Position numbers and translations under genes: made by a program. The notes below the pieces were generated by a model. That model saw only the letters and a program-made list of their open reading frames with translations, did no database searches and had not been told where the DNA came from. From Agrobacterium sp. a22-2 (lineage in GTDB: Bacteria; Pseudomonadota; Alphaproteobacteria; Rhizobiales; Rhizobiaceae), in NCBI RefSeq assembly GCF_012276985.1, contig NZ_JAAXMM010000005.1, positions 271,783-335,782 on the forward strand: a stretch of 64,000 nt of DNA, written 5' to 3'. Shown piece after piece: positions 57,052-64,000 of the stretch (within the stretch, counting starts at the first letter, position 1; each line of letters begins with the position of its first letter).

Positions 57052-58356
57052 TTACTCGGCTGCTTCCAGAACGACGCCATGGGCCATGGCGTTGCGGGTA
57101 TATTCGTCGATGCGCTTTTCCATCTCGGGACGGAAATTGCGGATCAGGCCCTGGATCGGCCAGGCGGCCGCATCGCCGAGCGCACAGATCGTGTGTCCTT
57201 CGACTTGCTTGGTCACATCGAACAGCATGTCGATTTCGCGCTTCTGGGCGTTGCCCTTGGCCATGCGCTCCATGACGCGCATCATCCAGCCGGTGCCTTC
57301 GCGGCACGGCGTGCATTGGCCGCAGCTCTCGTGCTTGTAGAAAGCCGAGAGGCGCCAGATGGCCTTGATGATATCGGTGGACTTGTCCATGACGATCACC
57401 GCCGCGGTGCCGAACGAGGATTTCACGTCGCGCATGCCGTCGAAATCCATCGGCGCGTCGAGAATGTTCTCACCCTTGACCACCGGGCAGGACGAGCCGC
57501 CGGGGATGACGGCCAGCAGATTGTCAAAACCGCCGCGAACGCCGCCGCAATGCTTTTCGATCAGTTCGCGGAAGGGAATGCCCATCGCTTCTTCGACCGT
57601 GCAGGGACGGTTGACATGGCCGGAGACCATGAACAGCTTGGTGCCGACATTGTTGGGCCGGCCGATGCCGGAAAACCAGCCGGCGCCGCGGCGCAGGATG
57701 GTCGGGGCAACCGCAATCGACTCGACGTTGTTGACCGTGGTCGGGCAGCCGTAGAGGCCCATATTGGCCGGGAACGGCGGCTTCAGGCGCGGCTGGCCCT
57801 TCTTGCCTTCGAGGCTTTCGAGAAGGGCCGTTTCCTCGCCGCAGATATAGGCACCGGCGCCATGGTGAACAAAGATCTCCATGTCCCAGCCGAGCTTGTT
57901 GTTTTTGCCCAGCAAACCGGCATCATAGCATTCGTCGATCGCAGCCTGCAGCGCTTCGCGCTCGCGCATGTATTCGCCACGAACGTAGATATAGGCGGCA
58001 TTGGCGCCCATGGCGAAAGAGGCGATCACACAGCCTTCGATCAGCGTATGCGGATCGTGGCGCATGATGTCGCGGTCCTTGCAGGTGCCGGGCTCGGATT
58101 CGTCGGCATTGACCACCAGATAATGCGGCCGACCGTCGCTTTCCTTCGGCATGAAGGACCACTTGAGACCGGTCGGGAAGCCTGCGCCGCCACGACCGCG
58201 AAGGCCGGACGCCTTCATCTCGTTGATGATCCAGTCGCGACCCTTTTCAAGGATCTGCTTGGTGCCGTCCCAGTGGCCGCGGCTCATCGCGCCCTTCAGG
58301 GACTTGTCCTTGAGGCCGTAGATATTGGTAAAGATGCGATCCTGATCTTTTAACAT
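57052..58356 (-). CDS. nuoF: NADH-quinone oxidoreductase subunit F
   Basis: This is the NADH- and FMN-binding subunit with cluster N3. The 434-residue protein has [17 protein letters not shown], the [16 protein letters not shown] site and the cysteines in [14 protein letters not shown] plus [13 protein letters not shown]. It lies 10 bases after nuoE. The sequence is complete and typical. Confidence 0.97.
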   Translation of the reverse strand: MLKDQDRIFTNIYGLKDKSLKGAMSRGHWDGTKQILEKGRDWIINEMKASGLRGRGGAGFPTGLKWSFMPKESDGRPHYLVVNADESEPGTCKDRDIMRHDPHTLIEGCVIASFAMGANAAYIYVRGEYMREREALQAAIDECYDAGLLGKNNKLGWDMEIFVHHGAGAYICGEETALLESLEGKKGQPRLKPPFPANMGLYGCPTTVNNVESIAVAPTILRRGAGWFSGIGRPNNVGTKLFMVSGHVNRPCTVEEAMGIPFRELIEKHCGGVRGGFDNLLAVIPGGSSCPVVKGENILDAPMDFDGMRDVKSSFGTAAVIVMDKSTDIIKAIWRLSAFYKHESCGQCTPCREGTGWMMRVMERMAKGNAQKREIDMLFDVTKQVEGHTICALGDAAAWPIQGLIRNFRPEMEKRIDEYTRNAMAHGVVLEAAE

Positions 58357-58366
58357 GTCTCAACCC

Positions 58367-59512
58367 TTACCGTGGCTTCTTGCCGAAGACCCTGATGTAT
58401 TCCGCTTCGCCGCCTCGGGCCAGCGCCTCGGCCTGCTTGACCCAGTCGTCGCGCTCGATGCGGCCGCTGAAGCGCAGGTAACCGTCGACCCACTCGCGCT
58501 CGGCACTGGTCCAGCCGGCCACCTGAGCGAAGGTGAAGATGCCGAGGCTGTGCAGCGTGCCTTCGATCTTCGGACCGACGCCCGAGATCAGCTTGAGGTC
58601 GTCGACGGTGGCGGGCTTCTCGATGCCGGCCGGACGGGCCGGATCGTCGAGCGACGGCTTCGGCGCGGCGGCGGCCTTGGCGGACGGCGATCCCTCGCCC
58701 GTCGTCACCACGGCGTCGCCCGCCTTGTCGGCATTCTCGCCGGATACCTTGGCATTGGCAGCGGCAGCCTTCTTGTCGGTCGCCGGCGTCTTCAGCGCCG
58801 GGTTGGTCTCGTCGGCTGCCGTATTCGGGCGACCGGCATTGGCCGGCGGAACGGAGGCCGCGGGTGCCGCAGGCTGGACATCCAGCGTGTTCACCGGCTT
58901 GATCTCTTCGGTCAGCGAGGTCAGTCCTCCAACTGGGGCCGAATAGACACGGTCGACCTGCGGGCCGGGCTTGATGTCGGCACCCTTGCCTGCTTCAAAA
59001 CGATCGATGATGTGCTCGAGCTGGGTCGGCGTGAGATCTTCGTAGCTGTCCTTGAAGATCATCACCATCGGCGCGTTGACGCAGGCGCCCTGACACTCCA
59101 CCTCTTCCCAGGACAGCGTGCCGTCGGCATTGCGCTCGAAGGGCTCGGCGTGGATCTTGCTCTTGCAGACCTTGATCAACTCCTCGGCGCCGCGCAGCAT
59201 GCACGGCGTGGTGCCACAGACCTGGATATGGGCGCGCGTGCCGACCGGCTTCAGCTGGAACTGCGTATAGAAGGTCGCGACTTCCAGCACGCGGATATAG
59301 GGCATGGACAACTTGTCGGCGACGAACTCGATAGCCGAGCGCGTCACCCAGCCGTCCTGCTCCTGGGCGCGCATCAGCAGCGGGATCACCGCCGATTGCT
59401 GGCGGCCCTCCGGATACTTGCGAATGGTGGCCTCGGCCCAGGCCGCATTGTCCTCACTGAAGGAGAAAGCTGCAGGCTGGAATTGATCTTCGGCTAATCG
59501 ACGAACGGACAT
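58367..59512 (-). CDS. nuoE: NADH-quinone oxidoreductase subunit E with C-terminal extension
   Basis: This [2Fe-2S] subunit (N1a) has its four cysteines in [14 protein letters not shown] and [10 protein letters not shown]. At 381 residues it is about twice the usual 160-200. After the core (about 1-200) comes a low-complexity Ala/Pro linker, then a C-terminal domain at about 306-381 starting [19 protein letters not shown], a helix-hairpin-helix-like fold shared with the 259-aa protein downstream of nuoF. Some alphaproteobacterial NuoE proteins have such an extension. The gene starts 19 bases before the small 80-aa gene stop. Confidence 0.94.
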   Translation of the reverse strand: MSVRRLAEDQFQPAAFSFSEDNAAWAEATIRKYPEGRQQSAVIPLLMRAQEQDGWVTRSAIEFVADKLSMPYIRVLEVATFYTQFQLKPVGTRAHIQVCGTTPCMLRGAEELIKVCKSKIHAEPFERNADGTLSWEEVECQGACVNAPMVMIFKDSYEDLTPTQLEHIIDRFEAGKGADIKPGPQVDRVYSAPVGGLTSLTEEIKPVNTLDVQPAAPAASVPPANAGRPNTAADETNPALKTPATDKKAAAANAKVSGENADKAGDAVVTTGEGSPSAKAAAAPKPSLDDPARPAGIEKPATVDDLKLISGVGPKIEGTLHSLGIFTFAQVAGWTSAEREWVDGYLRFSGRIERDDWVKQAEALARGGEAEYIRVFGKKPR

Positions 59513-59530
59513 ACTTCCTCACGCCTTATC

Positions 59531-59773
59531 TCAGTTTATGGCTTTGCACCGCGAATTCGTCACCGAGGCGAACTCGCAGGCATAGGCCGACTTTTCTTTC
59601 TGCAGGAACACGACGAACTTGGCGCCGTTGGGGGCGGCGGCCTTGATCTCATATCCCTGATCGATGAGCTGTGCCATGTCTGCCGACGAACTGCTCGACG
59701 AAACGTCACTGTCCTGCGCCACGGCGCCGGCAGCAAATGTCACGACAGCAAGGGCCAGCAGACCAGATCGCAT
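59531..59773 (-). CDS. Small secreted protein in the nuo operon
   Basis: The 80-residue product starts [20 protein letters not shown], a signal peptide, followed by a serine-rich stretch (SSSSSSADMAQL), then YEIKAAAPNGAKFVVFLQKEKSAYACEFASVTNSRCKAIN with two cysteines that could pair. Its ATG overlaps the nuoD stop (TGATG), so it is coupled and expressed with the operon. It should be periplasmic. A longer frame upstream lies inside nuoD and is a shadow. No family known to me. Confidence 0.75.
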   Translation of the reverse strand: MRSGLLALAVVTFAAGAVAQDSDVSSSSSSADMAQLIDQGYEIKAAAPNGAKFVVFLQKEKSAYACEFASVTNSRCKAIN

Positions 59774-60963
59774 CAGCGGTCCACCTCTCCGAACACGATG
59801 TCGAGGGACCCGATCAGGGCCGCCATGTCGGCGAGCATGTGACCGCGACCCAGGAAATCCATGGCCGACAGGTGGGCATAGCCCGGAGCGCGGATCTTGC
59901 ACCGGTACGGCTTGTTGCTGCCGTCCGAAACCAGATAGACGCCAAACTCGCCCTTGGGCGCTTCGACCGCGGCATAAACCTCGCCGGCCGGCACGTGATA
60001 GCCTTCGGTATAGAGCTTGAAATGGTGGATCAGGGCTTCCATCGAGCGCTTCATCTCGCCGCGCTTCGGCGGCACGACCTTGCCGTCCAGCGACGACACT
60101 GGACCGCTTCTGGCCTCGCCCTTCAGCCGCGCCAGCGCCTGCTTCATGATGCGTACCGACTGGCGCATCTCTTCCATGCGCACCAGGTAGCGATCATAGC
60201 AGTCGCCGTTCAGGCCGACCGGGATGTCGAAGTCGAAATCCGAATAGCATTCGTAGGGCTGCGACTTGCGCAGATCCCAGGCCGCACCGGAACCGCGGAC
60301 CATGACGCCGGAAAAACCCCAGGCCCAGGCGTCTTCCAGCGAGACCACGCCGATATCGACGTTGCGCTGCTTGAAGATGCGGTTGCCGGTCAGAAGCTTG
60401 TCGATATCGGCGAGCCGTGCCGGGAACTGGTCGCACCACTTGTCGATATCGTCGACGAGTTCCGGCGGCAGGTCCTGATGCACGCCGCCCGGCCGGAAAT
60501 AGGCCGCATGCATGCGCGCGCCGCAGGCCCGCTCGTAGAACACCATCAGCTTTTCGCGTTCCTCGAAACCCCAGAGCGGCGGCGTCAGCGCGCCGCAGTC
60601 CATGGCCTGGGTGGTGACGTTGAGCAGATGGTTGAGAATACGGCCGATTTCCGAATAAAGCACGCGGATCAGCTGGCCGCGGATCGGGATCTCCAGGCCA
60701 AGCAGCTTTTCGACGCCAAGGGCAAAGGCATGCTCCTGGTTCATCGGCGCGACATAGTCGAGACGGTCGAAATAGGGAACGGCCTGTAGATAGGTCTTGG
60801 TCTCGATCAGCTTTTCGGTGCCGCGATGCAGCAGGCCGATATGCGGATCGACGCGCTCGACGATTTCGCCGTCCAGTTCAAGAACGAGACGCAGCACGCC
60901 GTGCGCGGAGGGATGTTCCGGGCCGAAGTTGATGGTGAAATTGCGGACGTTATGTTCAGTCAT
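59773..60963 (-). CDS. nuoD: NADH-quinone oxidoreductase subunit D
   Basis: This 49-kDa-type subunit lines the quinone pocket. The 396-residue protein has [53 protein letters not shown] and the C-terminal end [15 protein letters not shown] with DIVFGEVDR. It is separate from NuoC, not fused. It lies 14 bases after nuoC. Confidence 0.97.
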   Translation of the reverse strand: MTEHNVRNFTINFGPEHPSAHGVLRLVLELDGEIVERVDPHIGLLHRGTEKLIETKTYLQAVPYFDRLDYVAPMNQEHAFALGVEKLLGLEIPIRGQLIRVLYSEIGRILNHLLNVTTQAMDCGALTPPLWGFEEREKLMVFYERACGARMHAAYFRPGGVHQDLPPELVDDIDKWCDQFPARLADIDKLLTGNRIFKQRNVDIGVVSLEDAWAWGFSGVMVRGSGAAWDLRKSQPYECYSDFDFDIPVGLNGDCYDRYLVRMEEMRQSVRIMKQALARLKGEARSGPVSSLDGKVVPPKRGEMKRSMEALIHHFKLYTEGYHVPAGEVYAAVEAPKGEFGVYLVSDGSNKPYRCKIRAPGYAHLSAMDFLGRGHMLADMAALIGSLDIVFGEVDR

Positions 60964-60977
60964 GGCAATCCGCTTCC

Positions 60978-61580
60978 CTACTTGGCCGCCTTCTCGTCGC
61001 CCGGCAGCACATAATCCGTGCCTTCCCAGGGCGAGAGAAAATCGAAATTCCGGAATTCCTGCTTCAGCTCGACCGGCTCATAGATGACGCGCTTGGCATT
61101 GTCGTCGTAGCGCACTTCCACGAAACCCGTTGTCGGAAAATCCTTGCGCAGCGGATGACCTTCGAAACCGTAGTCGGTCAGGATGCGGCGCATGTCAGGG
61201 TGACCGGTGAACATCACGCCATAGAGGTCCCAGGCTTCGCGCTCGAACCAGTCGGCACCGGGATAGACCGCGGTTGCCGAGGGCACCGGCTCATCTTCGG
61301 CCACCGACAGCTTGACGCGGATGCGCAGGTTCTGGCGCGGCGACAGCAGGTGGTAGACGACATCGAAGCGCTTTTCGCGCTGCGGCCAGTCGACACCGCA
61401 GACATCGATGATGCAGACGAAACCGCATTGCACGTCGTCGCGCAGGAAGGTCAGCAATTCGATGACGGCCGCCGGCGTGGTCAGCAGCGTCAACTCGCCA
61501 TAGCTGACCTCGGTCGAGGAGATCACCGAGCCTCGCGCCTCCTTGAGATAGGACGCAAGCTCGTTCAGGGCTTCACTCAT
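60978..61580 (-). CDS. nuoC: NADH-quinone oxidoreductase subunit C
   Basis: The 200-residue 30-kDa-type subunit has [61 protein letters not shown] and a C-terminal [15 protein letters not shown]. It lies 17 bases after nuoB and before nuoD in standard order. Confidence 0.96.
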   Translation of the reverse strand: MSEALNELASYLKEARGSVISSTEVSYGELTLLTTPAAVIELLTFLRDDVQCGFVCIIDVCGVDWPQREKRFDVVYHLLSPRQNLRIRVKLSVAEDEPVPSATAVYPGADWFEREAWDLYGVMFTGHPDMRRILTDYGFEGHPLRKDFPTTGFVEVRYDDNAKRVIYEPVELKQEFRNFDFLSPWEGTDYVLPGDEKAAK

Positions 61581-61597
61581 GGTATTGTCCTTTGCCC

Positions 61598-62179
61598 TTA
61601 GCGCTCGATCGTTCCGGTGCGGCGGATCTTCTTCTGCAGCAGGAGAACACCGTAGATCAGTGCCTCTGCCGTGGGGGGACAGCCCGGCACATAGATATCG
61701 ACCGGCACGACACGGTCACAACCGCGCACGACGGAATAGGAATAGTGATAGTAGCCGCCGCCATTGGCGCAGGAGCCCATGGAGATCACGTAACGGGGCT
61801 CCGGCATCTGGTCATAGACCTTGCGCAGGGCCGGCGCCATCTTGTTGGTCAGCGTACCGGCGACGATCATCACGTCGGACTGACGCGGTGAGGCGCGCGG
61901 CGCAAAGCCGAAGCGTTCCATGTCGTAGCGCGGCATGGAGGCCTGCATCATTTCCACGGCACAACAGGCCAGACCGAACTGCATCCACATCAGCGAGCCG
62001 GTGCGGGCCCAGGTGATCAGCTCGTCGGTCGAGGTGACCAGAAAGCCCTTGTCGGCGAGCTCATTGTTGATCTCGCCGAAATAGGCATCGTCGCTGCCGA
62101 CCGGCTTGCCGGTCAAAGGATCCACAAGCCCCTTGGGCTGCTGCGCAACCAGGGTCGTGTTCACTGGGGCTACTCCCAT
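61598..62179 (-). CDS. nuoB: NADH-quinone oxidoreductase subunit B
   Basis: This subunit carries cluster N2, next to the quinone site. The 193-residue protein is taken from [13 protein letters not shown] and overlaps the end of nuoA by ten bases. The cysteines are in [21 protein letters not shown] and [11 protein letters not shown]. The ATG seven codons upstream is less likely. Translational coupling to nuoA is likely. Confidence 0.95.
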   Translation of the reverse strand: MGVAPVNTTLVAQQPKGLVDPLTGKPVGSDDAYFGEINNELADKGFLVTSTDELITWARTGSLMWMQFGLACCAVEMMQASMPRYDMERFGFAPRASPRQSDVMIVAGTLTNKMAPALRKVYDQMPEPRYVISMGSCANGGGYYHYSYSVVRGCDRVVPVDIYVPGCPPTAEALIYGVLLLQKKIRRTGTIER

Positions 62180-62535
62180 TCGAGGGCTCCCTTCTTCCAT
62201 TCATAGATAAAGCCGATGGTCAGGACGCCGAGGAACACCATCATCGACCAGAAGCCGAACCAGCCGATTTCACCGAAGGACACAGCCCAGGGAAACAGGA
62301 AGGCGACTTCCAGATCGAAGATGATGAAGAGAATCGAAACCAGATAGAATCGGATGTCGAATTTGACGCGGGCGTCGTCGAAGGCATTGAAGCCGCATTC
62401 GAACGCGGAAAGCTTTTCCGGGTCCGGCGCCTTGAAGGCCACGGCAAAGGGCGCGATCAGCAAAGCTAGGCCGATTACCAGCGCGATACCGATGAAAATT
62501 GCTATCGGAAGGTAGGAACTGAGCAGTTCAGTCAT
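62170..62535 (-). CDS. nuoA: NADH-quinone oxidoreductase subunit A
   Basis: The 121-residue membrane subunit has three helices and the conserved [42 protein letters not shown] segment, with an essential cysteine-bearing loop. Start options are three clustered ATGs at 62544, 62538 and 62535; the last two have better spacing from GGGG. It is the first gene of the operon. The promoter is predicted just upstream. Confidence 0.95.
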   Translation of the reverse strand: MTELLSSYLPIAIFIGIALVIGLALLIAPFAVAFKAPDPEKLSAFECGFNAFDDARVKFDIRFYLVSILFIIFDLEVAFLFPWAVSFGEIGWFGFWSMMVFLGVLTIGFIYEWKKGALEWE

Positions 62536-62618
62536 CATATCCATCCCCGCTTGATTGAATGCCGGGCGGCATTTCAGGCCGAAGCCAACAAGCCGAAAAG
62601 AGTGTTGCTAAGAGCCGT

Positions 62619-62647
62619 GGTTAGCGCAGGCTGAGCGGTTGCGCAAG
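62619..62647 (-). promoter_or_regulatory. Predicted promoter of the nuo operon
   Basis: On the reverse strand CTTGCG, 17 bases, then CTAACC. This fits the rhizobial housekeeping consensus CTTGAC-N17-CTATAT at seven or so positions. It would start transcription near 62612 and leave a 70-base leader before nuoA. Confidence 0.45.
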
Positions 62648-62779
62648 ACCGGGCGGGGCTTTTCACCCGCAACCTCTGCGACTTTAACAGGCGGTCAAAA
62701 GGGTGTCGCGGCAAATCGGCATATTATCCCGTTGCGGCGCAATAAAAATTGAGGAATGTCAGGGAGGTTGTGGTGAAAA

Positions 62780-62856
62780 TGGCGCGAGTGACGGGGCTCG
62801 AACCCGCGACCTCCGGCGTGACAGGCCGGCACTCTAACCAACTGAGCTACACCCGC
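62780..62856 (-). tRNA. tRNA-Asp (GTC)
   Basis: A 77-nt cloverleaf with an encoded CCA end. The acceptor stem GCGGGTG pairs with CACTCGC, discriminator G, and the anticodon loop CTGTCAC gives anticodon GTC. The T arm is GCGGG-TTCGAGC-CCCGT. It is an identical duplicate of the tRNA at 62946-63022. Confidence 0.96.
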
Positions 62857-62894
62857 GCATTGTGGATCACATTTCTGCGATCCGGTCTGCGACA

Positions 62895-62916
62895 CGAACC
62901 GGCAAAGCCAGGTTCG
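62895..62916 (-). repeat. Hairpin in the tRNA-Asp spacer
   Basis: CGAACCGGC pairs with GCC(A)GGTTCG around an AAA loop, a nine-pair stem with one bulged A, in the 89-base gap between the two tRNA-Asp genes. It has no U run. It may direct processing of a shared precursor. Confidence 0.5.
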
Positions 62917-62935
62917 AACCGCAGCAAAACAGAAC

Positions 62936-63035
62936 TTTCAAGAGATGGCGCGAGTGACGGGGCTCGAACCCGCGACCTCCGGCGTGACAGGCCGGCACTC
63001 TAACCAACTGAGCTACACCCGCGCATATCTTGAAA
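62936..63035 (-). repeat. Inverted repeat flanking the second tRNA-Asp gene
   Basis: TTTCAAGA at 62936-62943 is the exact complement of TCTTGAAA at 63028-63035. The two 8-base arms lie 2 and 5 bases outside the mature tRNA, so leader and trailer would form a clamp on the precursor. Confidence 0.55.
62946..63022 (-). tRNA. tRNA-Asp (GTC), second copy
   Basis: This is identical in sequence to the copy at 62780-62856, with encoded CCA and anticodon GTC. It is the upstream copy on the reverse strand; a shared precursor transcript is likely. The flanking 8-bp arms make a leader-trailer clamp; see the separate repeat entry. Confidence 0.96.
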
Positions 63036-63367
63036 ACGGGAGCGGCAAGCGCTCCTGTCCGACGAACCGTGGCCCGTCGATGAGCGGCTAACTAAGGGGT
63101 TCGCGAATGGGTGTCAAGCGTGATCGAAGACAAAACCGTGACGGAATGCAAATTGTTTTGCATACGGCTTCGGCACGGAATCCTCCACCGTTTCCACCCT
63201 CCCCTCCCCATGAGCCGAGAAGCCCGGCAAACAAGGCACTGCAGCACTACGGCCGGTGCAACCCGCTAAAAAAAACAAAAAAACTTCACAAACGCTCTTG
63301 CAGATTTTCGCCGATCCGCATAGATCACGGCCACCGACGCGGCGGGGACAACCTGCCTCAAGCGTTA
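63023..63367. other. Intergenic region between tRNA-Asp and tRNA-Val
   Basis: No gene is supported in these 345 bases. It must contain the divergent promoters of the tRNA-Asp and tRNA-Val units. A GCTCTTGCA...ATAGAT pair near 63293-63325 is a possible promoter for tRNA-Val, but the -10 match is poor. Confidence 0.45.
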
Positions 63368-63443
63368 GGGCGATTAGCTCAGTTGGTAGAGCGCCTCGTT
63401 TACACCGAGGATGTCGGCGGTTCGAGTCCGTCATCGCCCACCA
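63368..63443 (+). tRNA. tRNA-Val (TAC)
   Basis: A 76-nt cloverleaf beginning GGGCGATTAGCTCAG and ending with encoded CCA. The acceptor stem GGGCGAT pairs with ATCGCCC, discriminator A, and the anticodon loop TTTACAC gives TAC, reading GTA and GTG valine codons. Confidence 0.96.
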
Positions 63444-63567
63444 TTTTTCCTTTTGTTTGAGATTTATGTTTGACCGTGGCAGCGTTGCTTTCCATGGGCT
63501 TTGGCGCTCTATTGTGTGCCGCCTGTCAGTAATTCCTCTCCTTAGAGACATCCGCTCGACCGCTGCC

Positions 63568-63795
63568 ATGACGCTCATCCACAACGAACGCACCGAGCTG
63601 CTGGCCAATGCGCTTGATCGCGCCTCGACGGCCTGTATCGCAGCCGGGTTGATCGGTCCGGCCGTCGGCATCGCCAACCATTCCGCAACCGCGCCAGCGC
63701 TATCCTGGGCGCCCCTGCTCGGAACCGTGATTTGGCTTTTTGCAGCAATTGCACTACATTTGTTTGCACGACGTGTTCTCGGAGGTCTGCAATGA
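63568..63795 (+). CDS. 75-aa small membrane protein
   Basis: The product starts MTLIHNERTELLANALDRASTACIAAGLIGPAVGI, with one helix around residues 18-38 and a second (LLGTVIWLFAAIALHLFARRVL) at about 50-70. Its stop overlaps the start of the next gene by four bases (ATGA). The frame can be extended upstream without conserved residues; I chose the ATG at 63568. I know no family with confidence. Confidence 0.65.
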   Translation: MTLIHNERTELLANALDRASTACIAAGLIGPAVGIANHSATAPALSWAPLLGTVIWLFAAIALHLFARRVLGGLQ

Positions 63796-63914
63796 CCGGA
63801 ACGGAAATTTTCTTTTATATCGTGTTGCCGTTGAGCTTCGTCTTGGCCGGCTGGGTTGCCGTGCGACTCAACGAACGCGGCGGCCGAAACAACCGCCTGC
63901 ATCCAGGCGAGTGA
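63792..63914 (+). CDS. 40-aa small membrane protein
   Basis: The 40-residue product starts MTGTEIFFYIVLPLSFVLAGW, one hydrophobic helix, followed by a basic tail (VRLNERGGRNNR). The ATGA overlap with the previous gene makes a coupled pair of small membrane proteins. This could be a small envelope or stress-linked pair; nothing shows the function. Confidence 0.55.
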   Translation: MTGTEIFFYIVLPLSFVLAGWVAVRLNERGGRNNRLHPGE

Positions 63915-63929
63915 CGCTCGACCATTTCC

Positions 63930-64000
63930 ATGCGTCACCGTCTTAAACGACTCACCACAGCCGCAACACCGGCCGAAGCGCGCCCGCCAATCCCTCCCCC
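63930..64000 (+). CDS. Possible start of a gene running off the window
   Basis: An ATG at 63930 opens a frame (MRHRLKRLTTAATPAEARPP) with no stop before the window ends. It lacks a convincing ribosome site and could be chance. Too short to judge. Confidence 0.2.
   Translation, partial: MRHRLKRLTTAATPAEARPPIPP

Noticed and set aside
62700..62779. A terminator after the tRNA-Asp genes
   Set aside because: Only a very short TTGC/GCAA stem without a U run is present on the reverse strand.

Overview
The window is a 64 kb stretch of chromosome from an alphaproteobacterium of the order Hyphomicrobiales, most likely family Rhizobiaceae (Rhizobium/Agrobacterium/Sinorhizobium relatives). The evidence is the GC-rich codon use, the 14-subunit nuo operon flanked by birA, rnj, mce and a DUF1467 gene, the pleD-divK pair, a short ProS, and many small DUF families typical of rhizobia. 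Gene order looks like core rhizobial chromosome. I see no transposase, integrase, prophage, CRISPR array or rRNA.

Layout. 0.1-7 kb: a membrane protein, a DUF2155 protein, an NDUFA12-like complex I accessory protein, two GNAT acetyltransferases, gatB, a DUF1294 protein, an RTX serralysin-like protease and another GNAT. 7-11.6 kb: a YjhX-type protein, gatA-gatC, a UPF0173 hydrolase, ruvX and two overlapping small membrane protein genes. 11.7-15 kb: an AEC transporter, a GNAT and an AidB-like acyl-CoA dehydrogenase. 15-27.3 kb, mostly forward: pyrB-pyrC(-like)-plsY-dprA, topA-rnr-DUF983-NUDIX-MFS, then rpmG with a strongly structured leader. 27.4-34.3 kb: a candidate small RNA, pleD, divK, a DUF3572 gene, a HAD-like gene, a GNAT, dinB and an L,D-transpeptidase. 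34.4-43.8 kb, mostly reverse: an orphan hypothetical, dnaE, a 28-residue membrane peptide, lolD-lolC, proS, a second candidate small RNA, a DUF1467 gene and mce. 43.9-62.6 kb, reverse: nuoA-N in standard order, ending in birA and rnj. Inside it are three extra genes: a secreted 80-aa protein after nuoD, a 259-aa helix-hairpin-helix protein after nuoF, and a 57-aa protein just before nuoG. 62.8-63.4 kb: two identical tRNA-Asp genes and a tRNA-Val. The window ends with two overlapping small membrane protein genes.

How it fits together. The nuo block encodes respiratory complex I; the NDUFA12-like gene at 1.3 kb belongs to the same complex but sits 60 kb away. NuoE carries a C-terminal domain that recurs in the 259-aa protein two genes later, which suggests an alphaproteobacterial addition to the complex. 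The rest is housekeeping: GatCAB, ProS and the tRNAs for translation; DnaE, DinB, TopA, RuvX and DprA for DNA; RNase J and RNase R for RNA turnover; LolCD and the L,D-transpeptidase for the envelope; PleD and DivK for cell-cycle signalling.

Most worth a second look: mutually exclusive hairpins in the rpmG leader, one of which would bury the ribosome site and start codon; two intergenic small-RNA candidates; a PyrC that has lost its zinc-binding histidines; the shared NuoE/259-aa domain; and several translationally coupled small proteins, four of them 57 residues or shorter.
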